Notes under the pieces: generated by a model
Seen by the model: the letters and a program-made list of their open reading frames with translations, nothing else
Told to the model about the DNA's origin: nothing
Databases searched by the model: none
Position numbers and translations under genes: made by a program
Assembly (NCBI GenBank): GCA_018340375.1
Contig: JAFFJZ010000020.1
Span: 4,650,001 to 4,714,000 of the forward strand
Length of the DNA: 64,000 nucleotides
Origin: Gonatopus flavifemur
Lineage: Eukaryota; Arthropoda; Insecta; Hymenoptera; Dryinidae
Direction of reading: 5' to 3'
Shown: positions 1 through 14,300 of the stretch, in pieces
How positions within the stretch are numbered: position 1 is the stretch's first letter
Layout: each line of letters starts with the position of its first letter

Positions 1-3000
1 ATAATGTATTTCCGATCACGAAATCCTATAAATCTCATTATTCATGGATTATTGATCGTGTTTCAGAACATTTGCATATGATATGTGGAATTATTATCAT
101 ATTAACATCAGAAACTGAATAATCTAACCCGTCGGCGATGCATTCATTTTCAGTATTAAAGGAAGAACATAATTCATCAAGTCAATCACGTGTAATATCA
201 TCTCAGAGCTGCATAGTTAATGCAATGTGTCCCAAATGAAATCACACTGCATGAGCCACATCAACCAGAACGTATGTCAAATTTCATTCAATATAAACAT
301 CAATTGCTGCGGACGGATGATTGATACAGTTAACAAACGTAATCTTCAATTAATTTAATCGTAAGAATAATATTAATGAAAACTTGGTAATATTGTGATA
401 AGTGAAGAGGAGTTTCGGCTAAAAATCTAAAATACCTGCGACTATCAAAAATATATCTGAAGAAAAATAAAGCTTATTTCCAATAACCGAAATCTATTCG
501 GATTGTCTAATATTTCACAAAACTCATTCTTCTCAGCGTTGGCACAACCACTGATCTCGATAAATTAAGAAATATTAACCTACCTCCGCTACGTAGATCA
601 AATCAAGTTGGTTGGAGAGTAATCTCTTCAACTCGTGCACCCCAGAAATAGCAGTCGGTAGCCGAATCAACAAGTTGCAAAGCGAAAAAACCAGTATTGA
701 GAATTTTATGAAGAAATTGCGAATATTGTGGTCGTTCAAGAGCTTCGTTCACGCACACCCGAGGCTCGAATAATCATTTAATATTGAATCTCACACTTAC
801 TTGAAGAATCACTCAAAATATATATTACTCGTGTAATTTTTCTTGATATCATGTTTATCAAAACTCTTAATTGAATTCCACGTACACGGGAAAACATCTT
901 GTTGAAGAGCAATCATTTTAATCATTGTTCTAACGCACAGCAACTATGGAGAATGTATGTTATATCCGCTCTTTACATCAAGCGGCATTGTGCTGTTTCA
1001 AAAAAATTTCTTCGAGAGAATAATAAATTGAGATACAGCGCAAAATTGCACACTTCACCGTTATGGAAAAGAAAGTCCGAGAACCTATCCTATTCAAATT
1101 TGAACCAACGATGATGCGAAGGCAGGAAGAAATGTGCGAAGAAATTGTTAATATTTATTTTCTGAAAGAAATCCAAGCTCCTTTAAGAAGATTTTCAAGA
1201 TTACACAATATGCTGGAGAATAATCTTAAGAATTTATAGAATATAATATTTGAAAAATTCTATCCTCAAGTATAATTGAAATATATGAAAAGACGAACAC
1301 GCTGCTAGCTTCGACATTCTTGTTGAATTTCTATCTTCATTTCGAAATCATTATGTCTGAATCATCGAAAGTAATTTTACGGTTATCCTTCACTCTCCAT
1401 CATCTTCTACATCGATACAGGATTAAATCGTCATATCAGTTTTCAAGAATATTATTTTGTAACAATTTGTTTTCTTGATTCCCGAGAAGAATTTCTTACG
1501 ATATAAATCTCCCACACTCGACGTCGAACTTTGTCACGGAAAGTTTTGATTTTTCTCTCTTTTCATCTTTGTACCTCGAAGGGAATGAAGTTCAGATTTT
1601 TTTTCTTTGCGGTAGAGTCATTCCCCTCACGTTTTCTCTTATTTCGAAATAAACTTTCTAAGGACAATGCTATTAGGAAGTCCATTAGTGCATGTCTATT
1701 AGCGAATGTAACTGGTTTAAATACTTCACTTTGCTTTCCAATTCTATGGAAGAGACATTGAAGTATGCAAATTTAATGTTAGGAAAGTTTGGATCGTTTA
1801 TTGAAACGAATTCATCACAGAGTATAGGAAACTGTACATTGAAAACACGGATTTGGATTAGTTTCATCTTGATTTCAAATATCATAATTCAAATACTTGG
1901 TTTGTTTATTTTCTATCATCAATTCAACTCATCAAACGATTCAAACTTCTTTAACATTGAATGTAATACAGAACAGTTGCAGATTCCTTTTTGAGCGTTA
2001 GATTGCTAATTTTAAAGGGATGAATGAAAGGAAAGTGAAGTATCGAATGGCGGAACAATGATTTTCTGATTCTAAATGGAAAAATTAAAGTTATAACAAA
2101 CTCTTGTACTATCAATCAGAATTTATTCTTTCAACTCATCTATTCTCGAGCTGGGGAGTTTGCGTGAATTTACCTTCACTTTGTGAGATTGACTTGCTTT
2201 TTCTGTTATTCACAGATATTTTATTGTGATCTTCAATCTCGTTGTGGGTTCATTCACATATTCTTATTCTTCAAATTTATGACTGTGTTTTCTTTCGAAG
2301 GTATACTTTTTGCCAGCTCTTTAGCATGTTTTCCCATTGTAAAGCGTTTTTCACAGGATCTGACTTCGCGTGTCTGACCAGCACACGTCTTGTACTACTT
2401 CTCAGTAGACTTCTGAAGTAAACGAACAATACTTTCTTGCATCGATTCCTAAAAATATTGAGCATTGAAATGAAATTCCTAGTATTTTCATTGGTAGAAT
2501 TTTCTTTTATCAATTCTCTCACAAATTATCTTCCATTCCAGAACTTCGAATTCCATGAAAACGAGAAAACTGACAATGCAGAGAAAATAATAACTAGAAT
2601 ATGTGTTCAGCATCATAATGTTCTTTAGTTTTTTATCCTATTAAAATTGTCATTCATGAATCAAGAGACGCGATAGTACTTTTCGACACCAAAGACTTTT
2701 ACACGGTGATCAATGAAGTAACTTTGAAATATTATATGCACGTGCGTCGGTGCAATTCCCAACGCTATTTTGATGATATTCTGATGGTTTTTGTCACGTT
2801 ACTGTAACAAATTCCTAACTGTTCGATGAGACAATGATACTATTGTGAAACCAATAATATTCTTGTATATGTAATAGGATTCTGATTCTTTCTGGTATGC
2901 AATGAGCGTAGATGAATAAAATATAAATTTCGAAAAGTAACGCCCAAGCGGTAGAATTATGATCGGTAAGAAGAAAATCATCAGTTGAGTAACAGCTAAT

Positions 3001-3159
3001 TGTTTCATGATTCTCCGTAATCAAGTTCATATTGGAATGTATAAAAATCTTTCAACTTTTTAAAAATTTCAACAAAAAGTGTACATGAATTATTTCCAAA
3101 CATTGAAGGTTGTAGCATTTATTGTATTTAGATTCTCGATGACAAGAAATCACTAATTG
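1..3159. other. Unmarked AT-rich sequence
   Basis: No recognisable gene, RNA or bounded repeat was found here. The open frames are short, mutually overlapping on both strands and of low-complexity composition, so none is called. Intron or intergenic DNA is the likely reading. Confidence 0.5.
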
Positions 3160-3305
3160 ATCAGGATTCAATTAGGGCCCAATCCAAATAAATCAGGGCC
3201 AAGTGAGGAATCGATGTGAAATGTGACGCATAAACGATCAGGTCCTAATCGGGTGCCCACGAGGGTACAGTCAGGCCCATAATAATCATCTTACATCCAT
3301 AACTA
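3160..3305 (+). repeat. Repeat arm with GGGCC words
   Basis: Contains several AATYRGGGCC-type words and the string AAATGTGACGCA. A related stretch lies near 5770-5900 in inverted orientation, sharing the TGTGACGCA core and the following TAATYGGGT block. The two could be the ends of one older insertion or two independent copies of one short repeat. No protein is encoded. Confidence 0.45.
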
Positions 3306-3467
3306 GTGTCCTAGCTAACATAATTGATGAATGAATCTTGAAATTACTTCAAATTCTCGGATATCATCAAAGCAGATGTAGTTGATTGATTCATAAACAA
3401 TCAATTCTATTTTTTCCGAAAGAAGAGAGAGGTTATTTCAACTCTCTGAAGTATGAGTCAAGTTAGA

Positions 3468-4000
3468 TGTTTCATAATTCACTGAAAAAACTTCACAGGC
3501 GTTATTCTGCAGTCAAAATGTAATAATTTCCCATTTGGCAAAATTTGTTTGAGGTTTAGTTTTTGAGATATTACAATTTTTATATTTTTTCTTTCGAATC
3601 CACATCATTCAAAAGCACTGTGTGCTACATACTTGAGCTTGACACCATTGGTTGGGTTAGGAAACGGCGGATCTCTGGAAAAAAATGTACTATTCTGTCA
3701 TTTTTCGATTCAAGATTATAGCAATTTGAAATTTTTTGGCTTCCAGCCGATCAGAATCCAGCAACTTTGAGTTATTATAACTACAAAACATGGGATGACA
3801 GGATAGTTTGATTTTTTTCTCAGAGATCCGCCGTTTTCCAACTTGACGAATCGTGTCAAGCTCAAGTATGAAACACACAGTGCTTTTAAATGATTTGGAT
3901 TTGAAAAAAAAAATTCTAAAAATGCTCTGGAAATTCTGGAAATGATTGCATTTTGACTGCAGAATACGCCTGTGAAATGCTTTCAGTGAACTATGAAACA
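3468..4000. mobile_element. Foldback (MITE-like) element, about 530 bp
   Basis: The two halves are inverted copies. TGTTTCAT at the left pairs with ATGAAACA at the right. Further in, the arms share a cluster reading ATCYGCCGTTTYC, the string CTTGAGCTTGACAC and the string TTCTGCAGTCAAAATG. The arms are imperfect and one differs by indels, so the element is old. A CACTGAAAAAA string sits just inside the left end. No transposase frame is present, so any movement needed an enzyme supplied elsewhere. Superfamily is undetermined. Confidence 0.7.
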
Positions 4001-4367
4001 CCCGGTATATAGATGTAAACATGGATATGGGTATGTATCATTCATCATGAATTCATTTTTATTTCAAAAGTGTTTCAACAACATCTGTTCATGGGTCGCA
4101 TTCCTAGTCCTCAATTCCAGTCAAACCATTTTCTTGCCAAAATCCTGAGAGGACAAAGTGTCCAGTACTGCCTGGAAATTTCTAACGGAATCAACCCATC
4201 AAAAATTCACTTTGAATAGAATAACCAATGAGACGCACAGGATTTCCAGTCGATAGACACCCTGAAAAATACGAATGTTACCATCCGAGCATGCTTGCTT
4301 TCTACCAAAAGACTCCAATTTGAATTCATAGGAAAATCCATCCTTCAGATCGTTCAGATAACCACAC

Positions 4368-5112
4368 ACTTTTTTCGGTAGAGTGTCTCAGTCCCGAAAG
4401 TCCGATACACCGAGATGCAAAATCCTGTTGTGTGTTGGACATCTACAAATCCTGGTATTACCCATACAGGACCGGGAGATCCTTTGAACGTTCAGAAAAC
4501 GTGCTTGTTACACAGAGAACGTGCAAATAACGTTTCGGGATGTTCTAAGAACGTCACATGTATGTCCCAGGTACGTGCAAATGTCCCGGTCAGTTCTATT
4601 CATGTGCACCGTGCGACGTTCTGCAAAAGTATTCAATAAAGGTTTCCATTACGTTGTGCGAAGCTGCGCACATGTTTTTGGAAGTTAGTTTTCATGAAAG
4701 TATGTTGGGAAAACATTATGAGAACAGCCCGTAGTAGATGAAAAGAACGAGTTGAGAACGTATTCAGGGGCATCCAAAATGCAGGTACTCTGAACATTTG
4801 GAAAACTTACTCCTCGGTGACCAAAACACGCAGAACCCAAGTGCATGTTTTCAAAACGTTCAGAGAACTTTCTGTGCTGTCTGGGTAGTGAAACCAACGA
4901 TGCCTAGTTGGTTTGGAACACTCCAAATCTTATTTTCAGAAACCCATTGTTTTCATAGATATTGAACACACGGTGGAAGCTGCAATGTCGCAACAAAATT
5001 TCAGTACCTTAAAATATAATAGTTAGATGTTTAGTAACAGCTAGGAATATTTCGGTCCATCGAACTTTCGGGAAAATGGACCTTCGGGACTGCGACACTC
5101 TACCATTTTTTT
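4368..5112. mobile_element. Element with about 35-bp inverted ends, interrupted
   Basis: The left end carries GGTAGAGTGTCTCAGTCCCG, and the right end carries its near-complement around 5070-5112 (TTCGGGACTGCGACACTCTA). Most of the interior is a second element (4461-4885), so the outer one appears to have been invaded. No coding potential. Confidence 0.6.
4461..4885. mobile_element. AACGTTC-word non-autonomous element
   Basis: The interior repeats GAACGTTC, AACGTGC and related near-palindromes many times in both orientations. The ends read CCCATACAGG and, inverted, CCCAGACAGCAC. A clear relative is at 50792-51518 with the same word and a matching terminus. Related termini with other words occur at 45203-46407. 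No open frame of interest. A PIF/Harbinger-like origin is possible but not shown. Confidence 0.55.
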
Positions 5113-5769
5113 CAATCTACGAAGCACTTGCAAGTGTCTAGTTTTAGGCTAGCCAAGCGTTACAAAACTCACGAGTCCCTAGATCATTTCAACTTGGAAA
5201 TGTTTGAAAAAGTAATGATCCCTACTACACTTGTACTTGTTGAATTGATTCACCGATGAAAATTCCATGCTTTCGACAATTACGCAACATTCGCTAGCTC
5301 CGCAAGAAGAAATAGACGCAATTATTAGTATCAGAAGTATGAATGATGGAAATACTCATTGTTAGATGTAGATTTTCGATAATAAGATTTGTTTTTTGAA
5401 ATGGAATCTGACTTATAAATGAAACTGAAACTCGCACCCGTGGAGCTAGCAGTCGATTATCATAACTTTTTCCACAAAACTTTTATCAAAGATTTAAGTA
5501 TCTGAGACATTTAGTAGAATGCTACTTAATTGATTTTTGGTGTGAACACAGCTGGAACCACATCGAATCAAAAGTTACAACAATTAGCAGCTAGCTTTAG
5601 GTTGCTGGTTTTAGTTTAATGACTCATAACCTCCATTCGTATTATTCATAAATTTGAATGAGTTTGAATTGTAAATAAAACTATGGATTACCCTTTAACT
5701 AATGAATCAAATTGTTTTTCTTCAATTTTATTCATATTTTATCAGATTTTCTCCATGATTAATGAAAAA

Positions 5770-5900
5770 AACAGGTACAAAATGGAATTATTCCGGCCCC
5801 GATGGAAGCCCTGTTGATACCCAATTAGGTTGTAATGATTTTTGCGTCACATTTACCATTTAATCCTTGTTGGGCCCCGATTATCATTATAGCGTGACTG
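5770..5900 (-). repeat. Inverted partner of the 3160-3305 repeat
   Basis: The reverse strand carries AAATGTGACGCA followed by a block like the one at 3160-3305, and GGGGCC words. See that entry for alternatives. Confidence 0.45.
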
Positions 5901-7789
5901 ATGGAATTTCTACACGGGTGATATCTGCTCGACAAACTGCAATCGAAAATGGATTTCGATTAAAAGATGTTGATTAGAAAGAAGTATCGAAATGAGGAGG
6001 AACAGAAGAGATGCGACGAGTCAATTTGAATTTAAAGTTATTTTCTACTTGAGGACGATATCGGATAGAAGAACAAAGCAGAACGAGTGAATATTTCCTG
6101 CTTTTGTAAGCATCAACAACATATTTGAAATAAATATACGTGAAATATAGCACGAAGAAGAACGGGTGGAATGAGTAGAAAGAGTAAAGGAAAGCCGTCA
6201 TAAAATAAAAGTGATACAAGAATGCTCATTTTCACCCTTTATTTTCAACTCACACAATAGAACGAGTAATTAAAGAGAGGGGAATGTGGCCACAATAATG
6301 AGAAAAATTTGTTCATTGTTCCAACGCCTGTATCTTCAATTGTAGACCATAAAAAGAGGAACTTACTTCCGTTCTGTATATTAACTTATCTCAAGATGCA
6401 GTCAAAACTGCCGGGTATTGAAATGACGGAAGGCGTTCAAAACATTTCATGCATCACCCCGTTGGAGAAAAATGTACAATCATCTGCTGATCATTTCAAG
6501 TGTTTTGTTAGAAGGGACATCGTTAATTGCTCTGATACTGAGTTCTTTACAAGGAACAGAGTCGAATACAACCATTTGAGATTTATTCGTCTACTCAACG
6601 GGTGAAAAGAACGCTATATTTCCTCTGTACTATAAATCTGCATCACTTTCGTGATACATTACACAAAACAAATCCTTTTTTTAAATATTATAATACCAAG
6701 ATTCAAGCATTCTGTTCTGTTCTTATTTTCTCTTTCTTAATCCTCAGTGCACCAGAATTTTCTCTATTTTTCTAGAATGACCCAGATATCCTTAGCTTAC
6801 CACTGATGAGCAGAAAACCTCTCATATTATAAATTTAAATTCCCGTTTACGACGGTACAATGAGGTTCGAAAGGATTTCACGGGTTGATATATGAGATTC
6901 GAATGAATCGTATAGACGTTTTATAAAATAAATTCTGAATGAACTGTATTAGAATGAAGGTGAGTGTATTAGAGATTATCAACACTCAATATTCAATTAT
7001 TGTGAATCTGAACAACAAGGATGAGGTCACGGCATGACACAACACCAGTGATTTGAATTTATTTATCAAATCCCCTGATTTGGTAATTCACGCGGCATTT
7101 TCTGAAAATTTCGTACTCGTGTGTTTTATTCGGAGACTAGTTGGAATGGAGTGTACAATTATCAAAGAGCATACCATCAGCATACCATTAGAGGTAGTTA
7201 AAACCACAGACTAAATATATCTCAATTTGAAATTAATATATTATTATTGTATCATTACATAATTCACCGGAATGTTGTTATTATTATCGGTATACAAATA
7301 TATCATTTAGAACTGGTGCACGTTTCATGTAAATTACTCGACGTCTATACCACTAATATGCATACAAACAATATTATAATTTACAAGCTATTGAGAATCG
7401 ATATTTTTTTTGTTACATATTCATATTTCGACAACGATATCCATGAGATATCTATCTCTGTGTGAATGCATTATGTAAATGAATGAAGTGAATAAATTTT
7501 TACATGTTGGAAAAATCGTTGTGTATCCGATGATGATGGATGACAGTCTGGTTTCGGGAGTGTCTGTCAAGCGATTATACGTTCCGGTAATCATGTTTCC
7601 TTCTGCGTGGGTGGTGGTGAATGCGTGATATTATGTATAAATGAGTATATGTAGGTTATTGACAGGATAAAGGAGAGCACGTGTGGCTCCACCATATGCG
7701 AATAACGCGAAATTCAATTTTGGAATTTCATAGGGATGAATCTTGGGCCAGTTCATATAACTCCGCACTGTTGGACAAGTTATGAAGTT
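5901..7789. other. Unmarked AT-rich sequence
   Basis: No recognisable coding exon, tRNA or bounded repeat was identified. Small open frames lack any recognised motif. Confidence 0.45.
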
Positions 7790-8719
7790 CTTTTCACAAA
7801 CAATCGATTGAATCTTAATAAAATATTGAATTCAATGATATCATTCTTATTGCTAAAAATTTTATTCTTAATATTGAGAATTTTCTTCTTAATTTTAATA
7901 ACATATTTGTGAAATTTGATAAATAATTATCACATTCCAGTAAGAAATTGTGAAATTTCATCACTCGTATTAAATTTGAGAATCAGTATTAAATTTAATA
8001 TGAAAATATGATATTTCATAAAGAATTTCGTATCAAATTGAAGAACTTTTCTAACAGCGTGGAAAAAAAAATTCATAGAATCCACTCAAATGAAATCAAC
8101 TACGATTTGACAAGAACATCGCCCAGATTTCTCAAATATTTGATAAAATTCAATGAGTTTCTCCTTGAGATAACTCATTGAATCTAACTCCATCCAAGTT
8201 GAGATTCAGTTGGTATAGGAATTGATTTCTCCCTCGGTCGATAGAACCCTAGGAATACAAAACGTTTCCTTGATGGAAAAATTTCGTTGAAAATCGTTGT
8301 AAAAAATGTGGAATTAAATGGCAATTCGGTGAAATAATTTGTTGGATTTTGGTACGATTTTGGACAGTGTTTTCAACAGAAGTCGATAAAATATTCAATG
8401 AAATTTAAAAATAATGTTCAAGAAATTTCAGCGATTCCAAACCCTATTAATCGATGTTCAAAGTTTCCATCAATGTTAAGTTTTATTGAAATTAGTTGAA
8501 AAATGTTCTCGGGTTTGGACCCGAGTTCATCAACATTCAGTGGATTTTATTCAATATCAACATGTGCATTTAACATCCCCAGTGGAGAAATTTTGTTGGA
8601 TTTTCTTGAATATTATGATTTTTTAATTTAATATTGTTAAAAGTGATGCTAAATTTTGTACAGCTTCATTCGGTTCACCATTTTTCATAGTATCTCAACA
8701 ATGAAGCTCAAAACGCGGA
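7790..8719. repeat. Diffuse repeat field of TTGAA/CAACA words
   Basis: Short words such as TTCAACA, CAATGAAATT and TTGTTGGA recur in both orientations without a clear period. The field continues in character past the foldback at 8720-8972 into the better-ordered repeats at 9000-9960. Boundaries are approximate. Confidence 0.35.
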
Positions 8720-8972
8720 CATTAAGTGACAGTAAATCAGGGGGCTGCAACTTTATAAGAAATACCGTTGTCGTGGATTTAGTTCCAATTTAACGATTTT
8801 TTACTGCGGGGGCGCAAAGTTCGTCGAATAAAAATTCACCATCGTACGATGATAATTTTCATTCGACGAACTCTGCGCCCTCGCAGTAAAAGATTGTTTG
8901 ATCGGAACTAAATCCATGACACCAGTATTTTTTATGAAGTTGCAGCTCTCTGCAGTGAATTGTCACGTAATG
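8720..8972. mobile_element. Foldback element, 253 bp
   Basis: Near-perfect hairpin. The left end CATTAAGTGACA pairs with TGTCACGTAATG. Internally TGGATTTAGTTCC pairs with GGAACTAAATCCA, and the CGCAAAGTTCGTCGAAT arm pairs with ATTCGACGAACTCTGCG around a short central loop. The high arm identity suggests a fairly recent insertion compared with neighbours. It lies in the TTCAACA repeat field. No unequivocal target duplication was found. Confidence 0.75.
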
Positions 8973-8979
8973 ATTCAGC

Positions 8980-10160
8980 GAAATTTTGAAAAACTAATGA
9001 ATTTTTTTGGAAAGATATTCAATTCTGGTGCACAGTCTTGAAATTTATGGAATGAGATTCATTTTTGTTGAAATTCAAATTATTTTCCCAACAAATTACT
9101 TCCACTAGGCGGAAGATCAAGAAGAATTAGGAAAAAAAAAAATCAAAAAATTCAATGAGATATTCAACTGATTTTGTTGGAACTCATGGGAAATAAATAA
9201 TTTGAAATCAACACCATGAGTTGCTTTCCTCGAAGTTTCGATGAGAATTCATTATTGATTTTCAACAGCATTCCAAATTTCCATTGGTATTCACAATTCA
9301 GAATTGAAATTCATTATTCAACGGTAGGGGAAAACTTTAAATTTCAAAAAATTTTTCCATTGATTTCATCGGATTTGATCTCATTTCAACAGAACTCACG
9401 GAAAATAAACAATTTTGAATCAACAACATGAACGACTTCTCCAACAATTTTGATTGGAATCCATTATTTGTTTCAAACAAAAATTTGTCAATTTTCATTC
9501 AAAGTGAACACTTAGAAATTCGTTATTCAAAAGCAGAGAAGGAAACTTGCTATTCCAACGGATTTTTACGAAATTCAACAAAGTTTCTCAACCAATTCCA
9601 TCTGAGTGGAATTATAAGAATATGTATAGTATTTTCAACAATTTGGAGTGAAAATTTATTATTCAAAAGCATGGGAAAAAGTTCATGTTCCAACGGAATT
9701 CCACAAAATTCAGCAAAGTTTTTCCGAATTATTGCATCAAATTTCATCTCATTTCAACAGTACTCGCGGAAAATTGACAATTTACAATGAACAGTGTAAA
9801 TTGATTCTTTGAACAATTTTGATTAGGTTTCATTATTTGTTTTCAACACAATTTCATTGGCACAGTATTCAACAAATTTTTTCAATTAATTTTATTGGAA
9901 TTCCTTCGATTCAAACAAAACTCATTCAAAATTAGCAATATGGCACAAAACGTTTGTCACGATTTGTCAATTATTTATACAAAATCCCTTCAACGGTTCC
10001 ACTCTAATTCCACAGTTTTCATCAAAAGTCAGTTTTTTTCAATCACATTCAATGTTTTCTAACAAAAAAGATAAAAAACATTGCACTGAAATTCTGTAAT
10101 TTTCAATATAATTTCGATGAAATACATTGAATCAAAATAACTTTTGGCGTGTAATTAATT
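8980..10160 (+). repeat. Degenerate tandem repeat region
   Basis: Blocks resembling TTTCAACAGAACTCACGGAA followed by AATAAACAATTT recur near 9180, 9390 and 9757. A second block starting ATTATTCAAAAGCA and containing TTCAACAAAGTTT or TTCAGCAAAGTTT recurs near 9524 and 9658, about 134 bp apart. Two open frames over this array (9216-9431 and 9428-9790) are best explained as chance products of the repeats. Confidence 0.5.
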
Positions 10161-10823
10161 CCAACAAAAATGTCATCGTCATTTAACTAACTTCTTTGGC
10201 CAGGGTCGTCAAACGTTCTCAGAATGTTTGCAAAACATTGGAACATTCTAGAAACGTTCGGAGAATATTTTATGCATAATTATTTGGTTGTTGTGACTAA
10301 GAATTTCAGTAAAATCCGACGTCAAAAAAAAATGTAATCGCTTCAACTAAATATTAGTATAGTTATAGTCTCTTCAACTGAACATTTCTGTTGCATCAAA
10401 CAATATTTCAGTTCAGGCAAGTTGAATTTTCTACTTGATGTTGTTTTTAATTAATACAACTCAAGAGTTTTATCACATGAGTTGGTTTTCCATTGATAGG
10501 AGTTGAAAATTTCATGGAAAGATGTAGGATTTCAAGAAAAATATCTATGAAAATTTATAATACTCCAAAACTGGGAGAAAGATCTTATATAATTAGTACT
10601 TACAGCAAAAATACCGTGGGATGTGTAGTTTTCACCCCACGCGACGATCCTCGTCTTGAATTTTGACGAAGCCGTCGAGGGGTTGATGGCAATCATTCCA
10701 ATTGTAATTCATTTATGAACTGATTGAATTGGATTGATCATTGACTGGAGGTGGTTGATCCATCATTTTTATCAATCAATTCAATTTGATTCAATTTCAT
10801 TATTCAATAAATCCTCATTTTAA

Positions 10824-11340
10824 GGGGTCTTTGTGGTTGAGATTTTCAAGGAAAATTTTTTTTCCATAGAGATATCGTTTTAAAAATTTGTAGTTATGTT
10901 TATTAAACATTAAATATTAGCTACAAAAAAATTTTTTTTCAGGTTTAAAGAAATTGTTTTTCGTTATAATAATTTAAACAACAAAAAATACTAAAGAATG
11001 ACGGTGCGCATGATTTGGGCGATCGGATGATCTGAAAGAAAAATTGACAAATTATTCCTCGTCAACGTGGCTATCGCATGAACTAGGATCTTTTTGATGG
11101 GTCTCAAATTTGCATCCGATTCTCCACCCTCAAAAATCGATTTTCTTCAAAAATGGCCGCCTTTTTTTTTAGATCATCCAGTCGCCTCAAATCACTCTCA
11201 CCGTCATTTTTTAGTGTTTTTTTTTCAGTTTAAATTAGTATAACGAAAAAAAAGTTTGTTTAAATCTAAACAGGATTTATTTACAAATTTTCAAAACGAT
11301 ATCTCAATTTTTTCTTGATAATCTTAACCAGAAATCCCCC
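10824..11340. mobile_element. TTAA-flanked foldback element, 517 bp
   Basis: TTAA at 10820-10823 and 11341-11344 flanks inverted ends GGGGTCTTTGTGGTTGAGAT (left) and, on the other strand, GGGGGATTTCTGGTTAAGAT. Inner arms also pair (TAACGAAAAA-type and TTTAAA-rich segments, and ATGACGGTG against CACCGTCAT). A TTAA duplication is typical of piggyBac- and Kolobok-type transposition, so a non-autonomous member is inferred. No transposase frame is visible. Confidence 0.7.
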
Positions 11341-11344
11341 TTAA

Positions 11345-14300
11345 TTCATAGTTTTCATTATAATTTTCTTCATCTCAATTACAATTCATCAATTTAATTC
11401 AATTTATTTCTTTTCTAATTTCAATTTGTTTTCTTTTTTAATTTCCTGAATTGATTTCTCTTCATTCTTTATCTTATCTTGTGTTTTTTCAGGATATACC
11501 CGTTGAAACGAACATCAAATGCAGACCAAGAAATCCTTGTGACTTACCTGAAACAAATAAGCCAACAAGAACAAATTAATCTCACATATTGAAATAAAAA
11601 CTGGAAATAAAGCTGCTATTGAGATTTAATTTAATTCAATTAACCTTGAACCGATGAGAAAAGTTGAGAATTTACTCGAGATATCTTTTCATAATACAAC
11701 TATACTTCAGAGGATATATAGGAATGTGTATATTGAATATTTTTAATCATCTCCTGAAATTCTTGAGTAATATCGAAAGTTGTTTGTTGGATGGCTGAAC
11801 AAAAGGTGTGTACACGGAGATGGTGCATGTACAATATATATATCCTCATATACGGAGTTATAGTGGAGATACAAGCAGCTAGTTCGAGTCCTTCGACGGG
11901 GTTGGAAATCGATGCCGAAGCGATAATCAAAGCGATAGATACATAATTTGATGAAAAGAAATTTTAATGAAGGTTGAACGGTAACGTTATCTAATATCGT
12001 TCATTTCAACTTCGCAAATGAAAATCTATTAACAACTCGGTATTGTTCAAACCGAAATATTCCATCTTAACTTTAGATGAGGATTGTGCTGAAATTATCA
12101 TCCATTAAAATCATCTTCTAGAAATTTTCTAAAGTTCAACTGCAAATTTGAAGCATACGAGATCCTTACAAGAGAATGATAAAATTCTCTATCGTTTCCG
12201 ACACATCGTAAGGTTAGTACGCTATAAATTTCATGGTTATTGTATTTTATCGTGATCAAACGATAGAATCTAAATCGTTCCCCATCGTTTTCTATGCGGC
12301 AAATCGTATTTTATTGGGAATAAACGCTTAGACGAACATTTATAAGTTTGTGAATACGTTGAGAGGGACGATGTTTCCCTCGATCAGGTCTCTATCGGTT
12401 TATATAGGAAATGCATGACACAAAAACGGCATGATTTTTCGTTTCAATACGAGTATAAAAAAGCGTATTGATTTCTGTCGTAATAACACGATGAAAGACT
12501 TATGTACTTTGGTGAAAGATATTGTTATATCGTTTGTTATAGCGCAACCCTGATGCAAACTCTGTCTCTATAACGTATTCTATTGGAAACGCACCTCTAC
12601 AAAACCAACCATCGTGTTTATCCTGTTGAATTTCAAGTGAAACAGTTTATCGTTTTCCATCGTCATATCACGAGAAAATATAGTTATATATTTTTCTATC
12701 GTAAATTCTCGCACGATGTAATAGGATAAAAAACGGAGTATTTGTATGGCGGATACACGATTGAATCCCATAGAAACTTATGAGCTGGATGAAATACTAT
12801 AAAATATTCGTCATTCGTATTTTCCTACGCAGCATACTACTTTTTCTCGAAGGAGCATATTAATGTGTATATCATTAATTATAATCAATATCTGCCCCCA
12901 TATCCGGGTATAAAGTACTCTAAGTTAGAGGTGGTATACCTTACACATCTCGATAGACGTTTCGCGTGGTAGCCAGCTATTAGTCGTTACGGCCCTGAAC
13001 AATGGCGTGACCGAAAAGAGGGCCCGGATTCAAAATTAGAGACCGAGCAAAAAAATGTCTCGTAATAATTCTTGGCGAGTTGCGAGACATAAAAACGGCG
13101 TATTTTCACTTTCTCTATCTTCTCTTATTATGTTCTGTTTTGCTTGGCGATATGGTTCACTCACTTATAGCCTTCTCATTATACCCCGCATGATAATTAC
13201 GCTCACGCCTTAATGTCGTACGATATATACTGGAATTTCTGTACGGAGCATGTTCGCCAAAAATGTAGATAAAGTGTGTAACGCGATTATTCATATTTCC
13301 AATGGTACTTATATGCTTGCAAATGGGTTTGTAATGTGTCTACTTTTTTATTATATCAAGATCTTTGATGGATATCGACGAATTAAATTCTTATTGTTCG
13401 AGGATTCGAAAGACGGTACTACAGCCGCGCGCTGCTATACTATATATACCGTAGAAATGTTCTCCCTTGAACGGAAATCGATTTTTGTTAATGAAAATAA
13501 TAACTCTTCTCCGCGTCTCGAATGTTCTACTTCTACGACTATATCATATTTGATACAAACGTGAGGTAAATACGGAACTATTAACAGAGTAAATATGTAG
13601 TTATTTAATTTTCACTCAATGCTCTTGACTCTGAATGTATATACGTATATATAACACATTTATTTCATTGAATTTGCGAAGCCAAGTGCCCTTATTCACT
13701 CCACGAGCATGTAAGAAATTGTACGTAATGTTATCTTAATGAACATTATTTGAATATTATTCGAATGAAATATTACTACGTACTTTTATTTATTCGAATT
13801 TCTTCGTTAAACATGGCACATTAAATCGCACCGCCCTCTGCGGTCACGTTACATTCGTTCGGAACGAACTACGAGACCCGCTATGCGGTAAGATGATCTC
13901 AATGACGATGAATTAAAATTCATATTCCATTCGAAATGTTATCGTCAATAATTCTTAGATGTACACTTTTTTTTATCATAAAACACTCTACATATTCTCC
14001 AAAGAAAAGAGTTTTTCTCTCTGCTATTCATTCTTGACTTTTGACTTTACTCTCAACTCACTAATCTTTTCCTTATTCTTCACACATCATGCTCTACTTC
14101 TCACTTTCTGTACTCCACACTTTATTCTTTACGCTCTACATTATACGATTTACGTTCCACCTAACTCCTTAACTTCTATCCACTGTTCTCTAAAATAAAT
14201 GAATAAACTTTCCCCAGGAAAAAGATATGAGAAAAAAAGAACTGTTGATAATTCCTGGAATCGACGATGAAGGGTACACAATATTTTTTAAGAGAATACC

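Noticed and set aside
13250..13564. 104-codon open frame as a gene
   Set aside because: No recognisable domain, AT-biased composition and no convincing splice or promoter context; long AT-rich sequence gives frames of this size by chance.
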